Source: Takakia lepidozioides (taxonomy: Eukaryota > Streptophyta > Takakiopsida > Takakiales > Takakiaceae). From it: a stretch of DNA of 64,000 nucleotides. Position 1 is the stretch's first letter; every line of letters begins with the position of its first letter. This document shows positions 11,474 to 24,400 of the stretch, in pieces. The position numbers and the translations under genes are program-made. The notes below the pieces were generated by a model that was given only the letters and a program-made list of their open reading frames with translations, was not told the origin of the DNA and did no database searches. The stretch is from assembly GCA_030704615.1 (NCBI GenBank), contig CM060733.1, forward strand, positions 36,146,001-36,210,000, written 5' to 3'.

Positions 11474-11840
11474 TAGGTTTTTTTTTTTTTGGCAGAACGG
11501 GGACGGTGCCCCGGGAAACTTTATTGCTTTGAGAAAGAAGGGAAAAAAATTAAAACCCTTAAGAGTTGCCATAAGGCTTTACTCACGGTAGGCCGTGCTG
11601 GATAACCCTGGATTAGTAACCCAAGAGTGGCCTCTTGGCATTATATGGGCACAGGGCTCCGAGAAACCCATCATTAGAGCGAAAAAACGAGGATGAAGAC
11701 TAAGCCCTAGGAATGAAAAAGATAGCGAATAGAACGGAAAGAAGGAACCCCGTAGGGTAACTGAGTGACTGGTGGAAGCAGACAGGAGAGGGAGAGAAGA
11801 GGGCACAGGTTTTTGTAGAAGAATTAGCTGGAGATCCTAA
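11474..11840 (-). repeat. Retroposon copy with A tail
   Basis: On the minus strand the element ends with AATAAAGTTTCCCGGGGCAC, then CCGTTCTGCC and a tail of ten A residues (T run at 11480-11489 on the plus strand). It is the partner of the copy inside the hAT-like element. Its only open frames are short and unrecognised. Confidence 0.5.
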
Positions 11841-12827
11841 GAAATTGGAGTTTCTATCTATTGAAATGGAGATGAGCTGCTGATGCCGATCGAACGTGCT
11901 TCTAGTTGAGTTCTGATCTTTCAAATTCCGGGGAGGCTGAAGAGGTTCCCTCTTCTTCCCTGCCAGCATGTGGATATACCGTTTGCCCAAACACAGGTGA
12001 GCCATCCACTTTGCATATGATCCCATGCTTGCCCCTAGGTAGCTCGGAAGGTATGGATGAGGGAGGACTCACGCTCTGGCTTAATTTCTTGCAACCGCTG
12101 CACAAAGCAATGCCCAAGCTTTTTTAGTAGCAACAGATAGATCAAAGAAAACCATAGTGAGGATGGCAGTTGGAAATGTATTCTCGCAGTTAAGAGCCCA
12201 GGCACACCTTCCCTTCCATAGATTCCATAGAACTGAAGTTCGAAGAGCTAAGACTGGGCAATCAGAGACAGTTGATTTTTCCCTTGGATTGTAGTTGAGG
12301 AGGATTTAAATTTAATTTGTGCCTTGTATGAACCTACGGTTACAAGACGAGTTTATTTCGGGCGTGCGAAACTGACAGCACAGACGTCCGGACGCCTGCC
12401 GGAACCCTGGACCGCGGGCGTCCGCCGGGTCAAATCCCTGCCCCTCGTCGAACCATCCCCGCCCCCCTCGCCTTGGTATTATCATATCATAATCCGTGGT
12501 ATCTGCCTCATTTCTTTGAATTTACAGTAGGTTCTGTAAATTCACTGGACGTTAAAGAAACTTTATCTTTATCTTTGAAAGAGGTTATTTTCTCCTCCCA
12601 CTGTCAGGTGGGCTTATTCATCATTTGCTCTGCTGCTATTAATTTATTATGGCATTATGTACCGCTGTTTGCGTTTTTTTGGGGCCTGATGCTGTGTCAT
12701 CCATAGCCACAGGAGGAATGTGCTCTGGACATTCAATTTTACCCCAAATCAGTCAGCAAGTAATCTTCAAGGTAGCCCTTGCTCACAAGTTGCCACTCAT
12801 GTTTCTGCAATTTGTATATCCTCCCTA
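11841..12827. other. Intergenic with a GC-rich patch
   Basis: A GC-rich patch lies at about 12340-12475, rich in short inverted pieces such as CGTCCGGACG and GCGGGCGTCCGC. Overlapping short frames exist but none is recognisable. Confidence 0.4.
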
Positions 12828-13990
12828 ACAAATGAAATGGTACTTTATACCGTCCGCGGGAAGCTGAAAGAACTTATGGGACAAGAGGAAGAAAGAAACA
12901 AGAAAGAGAGGGGCCACAAACAGCCCAAAAACAACTAAAGCTCAGAGTCAATGCTTCATGCCGGTAAGCTGCAAAGCAATTCTGATCCTGGTAAAGGAGG
13001 ACCTCTGTGAGAGATTGGGCATCGCAGAGTAGACAGGTGTATCTCTCACGTAAAAGTGGTGCACAACCACCAGCCACCACAACCCTACAACTACAACTCA
13101 ACTCTGAAAGAAAGAATGAAAGAAATATGATACATACACACGAAGCCCATTGGGCACAGTAGAGAAATGACATGAAATGGTATTATACAACATCCACGGA
13201 AAGCTCAAAGAGAGTCTGGGACAGAAATGAAATGAAATGAAATGGTACTTTATAACGTCCGACAAAGAAACAAGCAAGAGAAATGAAATGAAAGAACGAA
13301 CAAAAGAAATTTATTACTTTGATGGAAGGGCACAAGGACCCAAGGGTCACAGTAGAACAATGCAGTAGAACCACAGTAAACCGAAAAATCCACAGAACAA
13401 CTAGACCCACACATAGACAGAGTGACTCATGCGGGTAAGCTGTTAAGAGAAAGAAGGGAAGAGAGAAACAAAATGAATTTATAAAGAAATCTATGGCATC
13501 CAGAGGAAGCTCAAAGAGCTTACAGGAGGAAAAAGGGCAGAAAGTAAGAAAGCAGGGTCCTCAAACAGAAAGGAAAATGAAATGAAATGGTACTTTATAA
13601 CGTCCGCCAAAAGCTCAAAGAGCTTATGGGACAAAAGGAAGCAAGAAAACAATAAAGAGAGAGGGGCCACAAGCAAGAAAAAAATCAAATGAAATGATAC
13701 TTCCTAACGTTCGCAAGAAGCTCAAAGAGCTTGCGGGACGAGGAAGAAAGGAACAAGAGAGAGGGGGGCCACAAACAGCCCAAAATCAACTAATAAAGCT
13801 CAAGGGATTGTCTAACAGCCTATGCTCCAGGCAGGTAAGCTGCCAAGTATTTCTGATCCTCAAAATCAAAGACAGAAAGAAACTTTATTGCACCTGCGGG
13901 AAGAACACTGGGCCCAAGGTGGAAAGCACTGGGTGTATCAGCTCACCTATCAAGAGGTGGAAAACTTTGGAGACATAGGACGGACAGGAC
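12828..13990 (-). repeat. Cluster of 5'-truncated retroposon ends with CATTT tails
   Basis: On the plus strand the phrase GAAATGGTACTTTATAACGTCC and close variants recur at about 12833, 13175, 13240, 13575 and 13686, with more distant versions at about 13480 and 13870. Each is usually followed by AAGCTCAAAGAGCTTATGGG and GGGGCCACAA. Read on the minus strand these are 3' ends that finish in TTATAAAGTACCATTTCATT with (CATTT)n tails. Solitary copies occur near 16905 and 19905. The pattern suggests many short retroposon insertions in the same orientation, or local duplication of one. Confidence 0.65.
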
Positions 13991-14861
13991 TCACGATAAA
14001 ATTGGCTTTACAGCAGGTTTAGCAGTTTGTACACGTTTCAATCAACGCCAATGGACTGTAAACAGCTCAATTGATCTTACTCCAAACAGCTTCAACACAG
14101 GGAAGGGCTTTGCAAATCACAAGGAAGTAACTCAGGAGAGTTTTGCAAGGTCCACAATCCTGGACCACCCAATGAACGCAATATTAGTACAAGAAGGGGC
14201 TCAGCCCATGGTCTGATGTACTACTGACGGGTATAAATGACTGTCTTGAGGAATCCTTGCCAGAAAACAGAGACATATGTTTAGGTACCTCCCAATCTCT
14301 TTATCCTGAGTGCCTGGATTGCATTTACGGTTCATTTTGAGCATGAGGATATTGAGGCGCTGCTTTAACCTGCTAAAACATCAATTACATAAGGGCTGCC
14401 GTTGATAGGAGCATCATCCAGGGTGATCTGCAGGCTGTATGGCACTGGACTTGAGACTGTGAACCATATAATGTAGCTTCCGTTTAGTAAGTCGGTTTGT
14501 TTCGAATGGCATCCTCGGTAACAGGTGGAGGAACAACTTCTACCCTGTTCCAGGATTAAGAAAGCAGAAATGTTTGACCTTCCAGAAAAAAAGAAATCAC
14601 AGTTCCTAGTGGTTTGCTCCTACTAAATGCTGAATTCCCCACTGAGCAGCAATCATTATTTTATTTTGGACTGCTACTGGGTCTATGCTCAGTTCGGTCC
14701 GCAGACGCATCTGCGTCTCTGTCACGATGGAGGTAGTCTATTTCTTATTCTGAATTGTTGAAATTCTTTCCGCGGCAGCTTCCAAACAGGCGAACTGGAA
14801 GTTTTGTAAAGCTCAGTGCGGGGAGAGGAAGGGCAAGGAAGGGCAAGTGGAAGCTGGTGGA
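13991..14861. other. Upstream region of HUS1
   Basis: No gene was seen. The 5' untranslated region and promoter of HUS1 should lie in the right part. Confidence 0.4.
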
Positions 14862-17800
14862 ATGAAGTTCAAGGCCTTTATCACTGACTATGGTGTCTCT
14901 CTCCTGGAGCGCCGTATGATTTCTTTGTTTCCGTGCTTCATGTCTCTTTGCTTGCCTATTTTGACTTCTTTGTTTCTGTGCTTCATATCTCTTTGCTTGC
15001 CTATTTTGACTGTAATGACCTGCCCCAAACAGCGTAATAGCAGGAAGATTTGAGAAAGCGAAGAGATTCAGTTTGTGGAATTGGACCTGCAGAGATGTCC
15101 CCATGAGTACAGAGTGCATTTTTGCTTACAGACTGCACCTTCTGTTCGAAAGCCTTTAGAAGGGGTTTGAAAGATTCTGATATGAAATTCCAGCTCTTCT
15201 GTTTGGGAGACATGGTAGAGTTTGTTGGAAGATCGACAACTCAGCCATGTTGATTAACTACGACGATAGAGAAGTATATATCCGGATATGTAGCACCACA
15301 CATTCTACAAGAATTACCTGTTGCTGAACTGGTTTAGACAAGACAGGTCAGGAGAAGCTTAGGGTTGATCATTTATGCCAATTTGAACACTATGAACACT
15401 GTACCTCCCTCCTCCATTTGGCAGGCTAAGTTGCAGATCTGTTGCAATCTTTTGTCAGGATTCTTGCCAGCCTTTGAGAAGATTGGTAAGACATGTCATG
15501 TCTATCTGACGAAAGCTCATTTCATCCTTTTACACAATGTTCTCAATTCTGATGGGGTGCAGGCTATTGCCCAATTTTCCAAGGTATTATGGTCATGTTC
15601 TCCGTCACAACTAGTCTGTCTCTTTGTACTCATGTTAGATAGTCCTTTTGGCATTTTCTGTCTTTTGTGTTCATATTTTACTGTTTTTAATGGCTCCAGT
15701 TTTGACACTATGAAGGCAGTATACTTCTGCAGCTGTTATATATATTCTGCACTTATGGCTCGATCGATTGTATTTCGGAGACTGGGAGAGTATTGTTAGC
15801 AAAAGGGGACCTGAAGGAAGAAGGGTAAATGCAGGAGCTTATTTTTGAAAATTATCTGGTCTCAAGCCAGAATAATGACTGCATTGCCTTCACGGTGGAT
15901 TTAGCCTTGCTGTCAAGAGCACTGAAAAGCAGTTTAAGTATGGACGGTGAGAGACTACAAGTGAAACTCGTGAAAAAGCGCCCCAGCCTTGCTGATCGGT
16001 CCATGCCGTATTTGACTTTTGAGAGTAAGGTATGTCAGACTACTGCCAATCTTTTGTAACTATGAAACAAACAGACAAGTTCCAAGGCTTAATTTTTGCT
16101 TACCTCTCACTTCCGTGACAATCCGTTGAGCATTCAGGTGCTATTACTCGTTTTGCAATCACTGAGGGACATCAGTTTTCTTATTATCCCTGTGGAATTT
16201 CCGATGGTGTAGATTTGCAAGTTGTGAGTCTCAAAATGATTGGCATAGGTGCTGGTGGGCCGTTAGGAACTTAAAAATTCTGCACTCGGATTTGATTTCT
16301 TCATTCAAAATGTGAAACATTAAACTGTGTTTGATGGAACATCCTACTCCTCAGCTTTATTTCATCAACATTGGGCTGGTGGGGTCTGTGATTGGCAGGG
16401 CCCCAGATCTGCAGTCATTCAGGATGTGCCCATCTCCCAGCCTTTGAACCGTGTGGAAGCCCACGAACTGCAGTCTAGTCTTGACATGGCCCAAGAATTA
16501 CCTCGGGTAGGGACTTTACTACCTGAGTTGTGTCCTGTATTAATCTGGACCTCGACTCCGTCAGTCACTTTAAGGTGGATGCAAAGTAACTAGTTCCATG
16601 TGATTTAAATTTCCCTGTTCAAGATACTCTTCAGTAGAATCAAATAGGCTCTTCATTGGCAATGTTGTGCAAATAAATCTTGAATGCAGTATGTTTTACA
16701 TGACATGGGCATATCGGTTTGCCTTACGCCCTTCTTGTACCTATGAAGAGAGATCTGATTCCAGATTTTGTCTCTGGCTTCATTGTCAGTAGTTTGTCCT
16801 TGCAGTCAGATGGTTGCAGTGATTTTGTCTGTTCTAGTTGTATTTCTGTCATTTCTTCACTGAATGTCTTTATGGTAGCCTCGGCTTTGTCTGAGGTATA
16901 ATGGAAATGGAAATGGTGCTTTATAACGTCCACAATTAAAGGTGATGCCCTGATGTTTGATTGTCATGGTCGAGTGTGGATGACTATGGGGAAATTTGAG
17001 ATGAGTCATCTTCTAGTGTTTTATGCTTCAAATGGCTTCTATGTGGTTTGTGATAGACACTGGTGCAAGTTCCAGACCTACAGTTGCTGCAAGGCTTAGT
17101 TGACCGACTGACAAAGGTGGGCGAGGTTCTTGAAGTGGGAGTCACACAGTATGGTGACCTTCACCTCCAGGTCTCCACCCCAATGGTGTCCATTGGCTCT
17201 GAATATAGGAAGTTGCGAGTGATTGGAGCACGAGGTATGTCTTATGTATCTATTAAAGAAAAGGAAAATAGTGCGACCACCAGCAGGTGGTGGTCGCACC
17301 TATTTTTTTTAAACAAAATTGATGTTCCTCTTCAGCTCTCAAGGTTGCCAACAGTTCCTCCATTTTATCGCATCAAAATCTTTTTGTAGTATTCTTAGAT
17401 GATGTTGTGTTGTTCACCTTTTTGTCTGGGTGTGGATTGACAAAAATATATTCTTCCATGTGTTGCCCATATTTCCCTGGGAAGTAGGTTGAGATCTCGA
17501 AGATCTTCCCTTACAATAGAATAGGCAGGCAAGATATTAGAAGTCGGAACTCCATCAACTGCTATTCAGTCTGAATCATTTCTCTTCTTGAAAGATGAGA
17601 AGGTACACTGGATCTTAGAAATAATATTCAGCCGCCCTGCCTTGCATAGTGTCCTCACATCCCCACAGGTGACAGAATATTGACTGCCTCTGTTGGTCCT
17701 CTTCCAAAAGCAGTGGTGATGGTGGAGGTGCCACCCCTGCTGTCTGTCCGGTATCTAACAAACAGCTGTGCCTAATTCAACCCTGCCATCCTGCATGATT

Positions 17801-18841
17801 CAGAACTTTCAATTACAGACCTTAGCACTAAAACTCACGTAACATACCTCCTAGACACCTGAAAAAGCCTGCTCGATCAGATCCTATTAATTAGGGTTTC
17901 AATGCCTATGTTGAGTGCAGCGGATCCTTCCTCGACAGATGTGGCGATAAGTGCAGCTAGACGGCTTCAGCAAGCTCTACAAAAGAGGGAAGCTTCTGCA
18001 GTGGTACACGATGTTTTCTCAAACCTCAGGAACTTCCTATTTCCATCCTTTTCTTTCTTTGAGAAGGACAAGATATGCTCCTTGGCCCAAGAGAGCTTGG
18101 GTCTCATAGGGGTGAACCAGCGGGGATAGGCTTCAGTGCACTGACCTGGCATCCAGTGCCAACAAATCATGGCTTTCACCACAACGCTTCTCATTTTGGT
18201 GTAAATAGTTCTGTTGGTTGAAGTACCATGACCTTGAATGATCTACGTGGTGCCTGGAGAAGGGCAGAGGTGCTGTGTGTGTCAAGGCCATGAGTATTAG
18301 GAACTCAGAAGAAGCTTCACTATATACAAATCTAACTCTCAAGTGATGAATGGAGTGCAGATTGTCAATATGAAACATTTTGCCAAGAGCCTGCAGTGCC
18401 ACCTCACTAGGCCCGATGCGTCTTTCTGTGGTAAGTTTTTGGGACACAGTACCTTATTCCATGTAATTTGCTTGGCACAAGTCACTCCTACTGTTTTGAC
18501 TGGCGTGGCCATGCTATTTGAGGGATGGGTTCAGTCAGACAATGGTGTTCTTGCTGTTAGGAGATGCTGCCCATAAACCTCCCGAGTCACTTCAACTTTT
18601 GCCTGTCATTTATTTTGAAGGAAGTATTTTGGAAGAAAATGCTCCAGAAACCCTCTCATTCTGGTCACAGCTTATGTTTACATAATTGAACGATTTGCTG
18701 CTCTGGAACTTGGCAGGGATTGCACCAAATGATTCAAGTCTCTTGATGATGTTTCAATACTTCATCCCTGGGACTCGTGAGACTGACAGTAGCATCAGTC
18801 TGCATTATCGCCTGCCTGTCCTAGACCAGGGCAGACCCTAG
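14862..18841 (+). CDS. HUS1: HUS1 checkpoint clamp subunit
   Basis: HUS1 is the PCNA-like subunit of the RAD9-RAD1-HUS1 clamp that is loaded at damaged DNA and activates ATR signalling in the nucleus. Eight exons are: 14862-14892, 15459-15583, 15835-16029, 16399-16506, 17057-17234, 17921-18003, 18361-18430 and 18717-18841, giving 304 residues in frame. The N-terminus MKFKAFITDYG corresponds to the MKFRAKI start of animal HUS1. Later landmarks are DLALLSRALKSSL, QVKLVKKRPSL, VIQDVPISQPL, VTQYGDLHLQVST, KSLQCHLTRPDASFCG, FQYFIPGTRETD and LHYRLPVLDQG. The middle and C-terminal wording matches plant HUS1 best. No catalytic residues are expected. The start is the first ATG in frame and agrees with the family N-terminus. 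A CATTT-tailed retroposon end lies in intron 4 (about 16905-16935). Confidence 0.92.
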
Positions 18842-19270
18842 TCCAAAACTTCTTATGCAACAAATTAATTTTCTTGCTCTGTTATATCAGTGATGCTAGA
18901 TGTGGACTAACTCTAGTGGCAACCGTTGTTCCTGCACAAATTTTGAGGGTTTGGATACCATCTCATGTCTGATCTTGTAGAGGCTTCTAACTGTACGGCA
19001 TCCAGAAACAAGCTTACTCAAGTCATGGTCTAGTTCTGCTGGATCATACTTAAGCTATTAGTTGGAGGGATGTGGTGGCATATGACTTGCTTGACTCAGC
19101 AAACATCAAGGTCATGACATAATGCGGCAAATGTGCAACAACAGTAACTGGAGCTGCTGAAATTTGGTGAAATTTGGTCACTTGATGTGCAACTACCAAT
19201 AGTTGTGAGCAACTGGTTGTGGGTGGCCCTTCGTCTATGGCTCACAGGCCGTCTTCTTTCTCTTCACCTT
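18842..19270. other. Downstream of HUS1, no gene seen
   Basis: No recognisable coding region. The 3' untranslated region of HUS1 is expected here. Confidence 0.4.
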
Positions 19271-19500
19271 CTGTCGAGATCCTTGTATGTGTTCATTCTT
19301 TGATGTATTTGTTCCCATCGGCCTATCACTTGGCTCACGGTCCACCTGCGTTCTCATCATCTTCTGACGAGATCCATCATATGTATTCATTCTATTTGTT
19401 CCCATCGTGTCTCTCACTTGACTCACAGTCCATCGTCGTCCTCATCATCTTCTGTCGAGATCCATTATGTACATGCATCGTTATATTTGCAAAAAACCTT
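19271..19500 (+). repeat. Degenerate tandem repeat, about 90-bp period
   Basis: Units start with CTGTCGAGATCC or CTGACGAGATCC at 19271, 19364 and 19452. Each contains TTGTTCCCATCG, CTCACTTGACTCAC-like text and CTCATCATCTTC. The open frame across it is a by-product of the repeat. Confidence 0.65.
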
Positions 19501-19574
19501 CCATGCTCCCGACAACACCACATCTGACATCAGGATGTTGTCAAAACACGAAGTCTTTTCAAGCCATGCTGTGA

Positions 19575-19650
19575 GACCCTGCTCTTCTAGAACATTTGTC
19601 AGGCAAACTTTCGACCTTGCTCTTCTAGGACATTCGTCAGGCATACTTTC
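19575..19650 (+). repeat. 38-bp direct tandem repeat, two copies
   Basis: GACCCTGCTCTTCTAG at 19575 is repeated as GACCTTGCTCTTCTAG at 19613. Both units continue with ACATTTGTCAGGCA-like sequence. Confidence 0.75.
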
Positions 19651-21486
19651 TTGTATATGTACAATTGTAGCTCATCTCTTAGTGTGGATGTTGTCAAGCG
19701 GAAGTGGATCAACCGTCAAGAAGAGTGGACTGTGCATTGAGCGATTGAAGAAGCCTATTACTTGCTTTTCAAAGTTCAGCCATAGTAAACTGGTGGATAG
19801 TTAGGGAATGTAGTCTGTAAATATGAGGAACTGTCAAATGGTTTCCTGGAAATAGAATGTTCTCCAAGGTTTTAATTTTTTAATTTGCTTTACAGAAAAA
19901 ACAGGGAATGAAAGAAACTTTATATGGAAATATTAGGGGCAGATCACACGCGTGTATTAAAAAATATTAACATCTGCAAAAAATACATTGCACGCTTTAA
20001 TTTTTGCAATGGGGCTCAGATGCAAATATTTGTCTTTCATAATATTACATGATAAATTCGGTCAAAAGTCCACTAAGTAATCTCTCAAAGAAACAGTGCA
20101 TGCCCTCCGCAGGGAAAAGTTTGAGACATTGTGCACATAGAAAAAGCACAGAATACAAAGTTTCCCCATTGACTAAGCCTGATGCCTTGCTTCAAAACAC
20201 TGTTGTACACAAAAAGCCAGTATACAATCAACTGATTCACCAAAAACATTAAACAAGGATATCCATCGGGGTAAACTCCAGAAGATTACCAATACATTTC
20301 TCCCCAAGAAGATTACCAATAATATGGTTGAAGTGTTCACATAAATCACAACATGGAACACCTGATTTCTTTTAATAAATCATATTTGAGGCCACCCCGG
20401 CTGCACCCCGGCTGCTACATGCCTCTTGTCTTACAAGAGATCAATGATTCTCCTTCGGCCCCACTCCATGAGAATGTTGGCTTGCCATGGCCATTGACCC
20501 CGCCAGGAAGCTAACCCTCCGGATATAAAGAATGTACTCATAAGACTTTGTTTGCCGTCACCCGCTTGACAAGCCCAGTGATGTTTGTGCCCTGCTTGTG
20601 CATCCAAGGGAGGTCCTCACATCTACTTGTCAATAAAGCCACATCCATTGGCCCTGCGGGCTGTGCATAGCCATACCCAGTCTTTCATTTGGTTTGGTTA
20701 TGCTCCTTCTCAACCTTCTAGTCAAAATCTGCAAACAACCCCCCCCCCCCGACAATTCAGGATTGTTCATCATGTCTACTGTCTCTGGCAATCTGTCCAC
20801 AACTCCTCTGCAATGAGGTTTTCCATGAGTCGACTGCTGCTGTCACTGATGATTTGTGACCTGCAGGGAGGCTAATGGTAATATACTCAATTGCATCCTG
20901 TGGTTTCTTCTTGCTTACAGACAGGAATGATGATAAACCTTTGATGGAACGATTATAGAGAGCTCCTTGCTAATCAGCATTTCCTCCCTCACAAATGGAC
21001 CGGGAAGATTGCTGTGGGAGTTGCGTAAGACACAGATTGGCATTTTGATGGACGAGCGTAGCAACTCAATCTGCAACGACAGGAACTGTGTTTCAACACT
21101 GAAGATTGATATTACCGTGGGCCCCTCGAAACCACCGTCGAACATTTTGTGGGTGAAGAGATACGAGGGAAGAATTGTGACAAGTGTTTGACCTATGTAT
21201 GAGCAAGTGGGTCCGTGACACTTGTGCAGTCCACTGACACAAGACCGTGGGATATCCGCACTTGCCAGATACGCCAGGGCCGCAAGAGTGAAGCTCAGAC
21301 GCAGAGCAACTGTTCCGGGGACAGTCCCGTCCGAAGCACTGTGACAGTAGCATCATCTGTCATCGAAGCCGGTAGCATCAGGAAGCATCAGGAAGCATTG
21401 TGGGGTGCCTGCTCTTAGCGTTCATCTGTCTGCTATTGGAAGTGCGTTATCAGTCAGTGTGCTACTGGCGGAACCTTCGAGAAAAT
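19651..21486. other. Intergenic upstream of the TVP38-like gene
   Basis: Contains a CATTT-type retroposon end near 19905-19935 and a C homopolymer of about ten near 20741. No gene was recognised. Confidence 0.4.
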
Positions 21487-24400
21487 ATGCCTGGAACGCT
21501 TTCGTTTGTCCTCCAACATTCACGACCTCCGCGCTACGATTCCCCATCTGTTGCCCCCTCCTCCTCCTGTTCTTCTTTTAATCCACCCCACCCTGCACGT
21601 GTGTGCATGAAATCTGCATGCGCGACATTTTTGTCTGTCTCTGTGCCCCATGGGTCCCCTCTACATTCGGAGGTGGTCCTCTCTTCCAGTTGGGTAGCTT
21701 CTCTCTCAACCCTACAAACTCCCTTGATCCGTGATAGTTGTAAGCGCCATTTGAGAAGGAATGTTCCAGCAATCCAGGGTTGCTCCTCTAGTGTAGCGAT
21801 GATGGGGTCTGGGGGATCCATTGTTTCCTCAAGTATGTCCCGTGCGCTACCATTGTTTGTGTCGTGGGGAGGATTGTCAAGGAAACACGGGAGCAATGTA
21901 ACTTTTTTGCATCGAAACAGACAACGAGTGTCGGATGTGAGAGTATCATCACTAGAAGATAGCCAACGAGAAGTGCTGCAACAAGTCGAGGGACAACCAC
22001 AGCGGGTAGATATAGAAAAAATGCAACCTCTAAGATGTGGAGATGAGAGAGAAGGTGATGGGGTTGAGATTGGGACGGACGAGAGGGAGGGGGGATCCAC
22101 CCACGACCAAGGGAAACTGATAAATGACAAAGTTTGGGAGATGAGCACAGCAAGGGACATAGTGGAGGACGGTGACACTAGTGGAGAGAAGCTGGAGGAG
22201 AACGACATGTCTGGTGCTATACAAGGCACGGTAGTGGCCACACTATTGCTACTTGTTGGTGTGGCTGCGATTGGTGCAACTGGGTTTTTCTACAAGGAGC
22301 AAGTCAATGACATTCTCACCCAGTTCTCCAATTTTATTGAAGGTCTCTATCTCTTTCACACACACACACACACACAACCACACATGGATCACATATGTAC
22401 ATGTGATTCCTGCCTTGAGGGTATTCGTATTGAAGAAGACATATGTTCCCAAGGAGATTAAGTAAGCTTAGGGGCGAAGTGGGTTCTCCTGTACCACAGA
22501 GAGATTCAAGGTGCCAAATGACAGTCTTCTGCTTGTATTGTGTTAATTTTGTTCCAAAGTCTCATTGCTTCTTTGGCAAGGTTTGGTTACAACCTGTGTG
22601 TGGGATGGACAAGGTTTATGTTACCCGTGAGATAGAATGGAACCTTGTTTGCAGGGCAATTTGCTGTCAGGTACAAGAAAGTGCGATGCTATAAGGGCTG
22701 GAGGTCCATGTGATACGAGCTACTGAGCCTGGGGTGGGCATTGGAATGAGGGTTGCAGGCTACGGGCCTGCAGGTTACGGGCTTTTTGTGCTTGGCTATA
22801 CAGCTCTGGAGGCATGTATAATTCCCTCTCTTCTTCCTCTGATTCTTGACTATGTTTATACCTATCTGGTTCTCCTTACTCCCTTTGCCAAGTTTGGGAT
22901 ATGAGAGCATGTTTTTGAAAACCTAGAGAGATTCCTTAAGCCCTTGAAAGCTACCCTCAATTTCAATTCTGACATATTTGTATCACTTTGGTAATGGCAA
23001 GCACTGGAGGGGAAGCAGTGTCAACAGTCAGAACACAGTCCTTCACAGACACTGCACCAGTCGAATCTGACACCTCATGTCTATACAAGAACACCAAGAT
23101 GCTATGATAGTGAATGTACATTTGTGAACTTAGGCTATGACACAGCCTTTATGGCACGGTCCTCGGTGTATCAAACCTCCCAGAAGTGGTTGTGGGGATC
23201 AACCACGAATTTTTTACCGCCAGTCATATGTATAGAAACGGCAGAGATTCACTCTTATGTGTTTTGGCCATGGACATGGCCCAGTCTGAAAAGGAAAGAC
23301 AGGTGAGTGGCATGGGGGAGAGCAGCACCGTAGGGCTACAATCTTGGAAGCCACTACCTTCACCCCAAAGTTCGACCCAGGAAGGGAGATGGCTTTGGCC
23401 TTTGCCATGTGCTTTCTGAAACTGTGTGAAAAATGTGGAGCAACAGTCTGTTGAATGCTTTCAAAGACTTCACTGGGCAGCGATTCCATTACAGTGCATT
23501 ACAAATTTTCCCTGGCCTCACACTGATGACCCCAGGTGCGAGATGTGGTTTGCTATTCCCTCCATCGGTGGACAATTTTGTGTAGGAGAAGGTTACTATT
23601 GAAACATTCCACATCCTCTTAAGGTTAGAGGAGCTGCAAACAGAGTCTTCGGGGGCGGGGGGGGAAGCTTCCTGCCCCTGAAAGGAGGCAACTTTTGGGA
23701 TTTCCTGAGTATGGCCATGACATATTCAAGCATTCGCAGCTTTCATCCTGCCTCTTCCGCCACATTTAGCTGCCTGTTGGACAGTTCAACCGAGACAGGT
23801 TCAGCAATCTTTAGATACTTCATCTCGTCCATTTGAGTCAATTGGGATACTACCACCTCATGTCTCTTCTAGATTGAAATGTGGGCACTCCTAATTCCAA
23901 TCTCATCCTAACACAGAAAGGCTGCTGTGGTTGTTTTATAGACATCTAGCTGTGTGATTAGGGTATGGACAAGAAACACGATGGACACCCTTGGTGCCGG
24001 ACGAAAACTTCCAACATACACTATCCTCATGGGTTGAAGTTTAGGAGATCAGTTTGCGTTGGGCATCTGCGATGTACAAATGCAGATTGCAATGGCCTGA
24101 GGTTGAGTGGTTCCGCAAACGAAACAGAGTGGGAGGGCTATGCGGAAAATCCATTTGGAGTGGGCTGTGCCCCTCCCAGTAGCCCTTCATTCATCTGCAG
24201 GTTCTGCAAATTGGTCCCAACATGCATTGCCACATGTACTACGTGCTTCATCGTTGCCACACCCTTACTCGGGCTTGTATACATCTCGGAAATCACGATC
24301 ACCCCGTGTGCAAAGGAGATTGCAGGGAAAGTATAGATACGATTCGGGGACTCCTGCAGCAGGAAGTTCAGAATGCTCCGAATGCTTCGCCTTCAGCCAT

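Noticed and set aside
12324-12530. GC-rich patch as a tRNA or rRNA gene
   Set aside because: A GGTCAAATCCC-like piece is present, but no box A at the right distance and no cloverleaf.
21534-22241. 235-codon minus-strand frame opposite TVP38 exon 1
   Set aside because: Serine-rich antisense of the transit-peptide and linker region; no homology was recognised.
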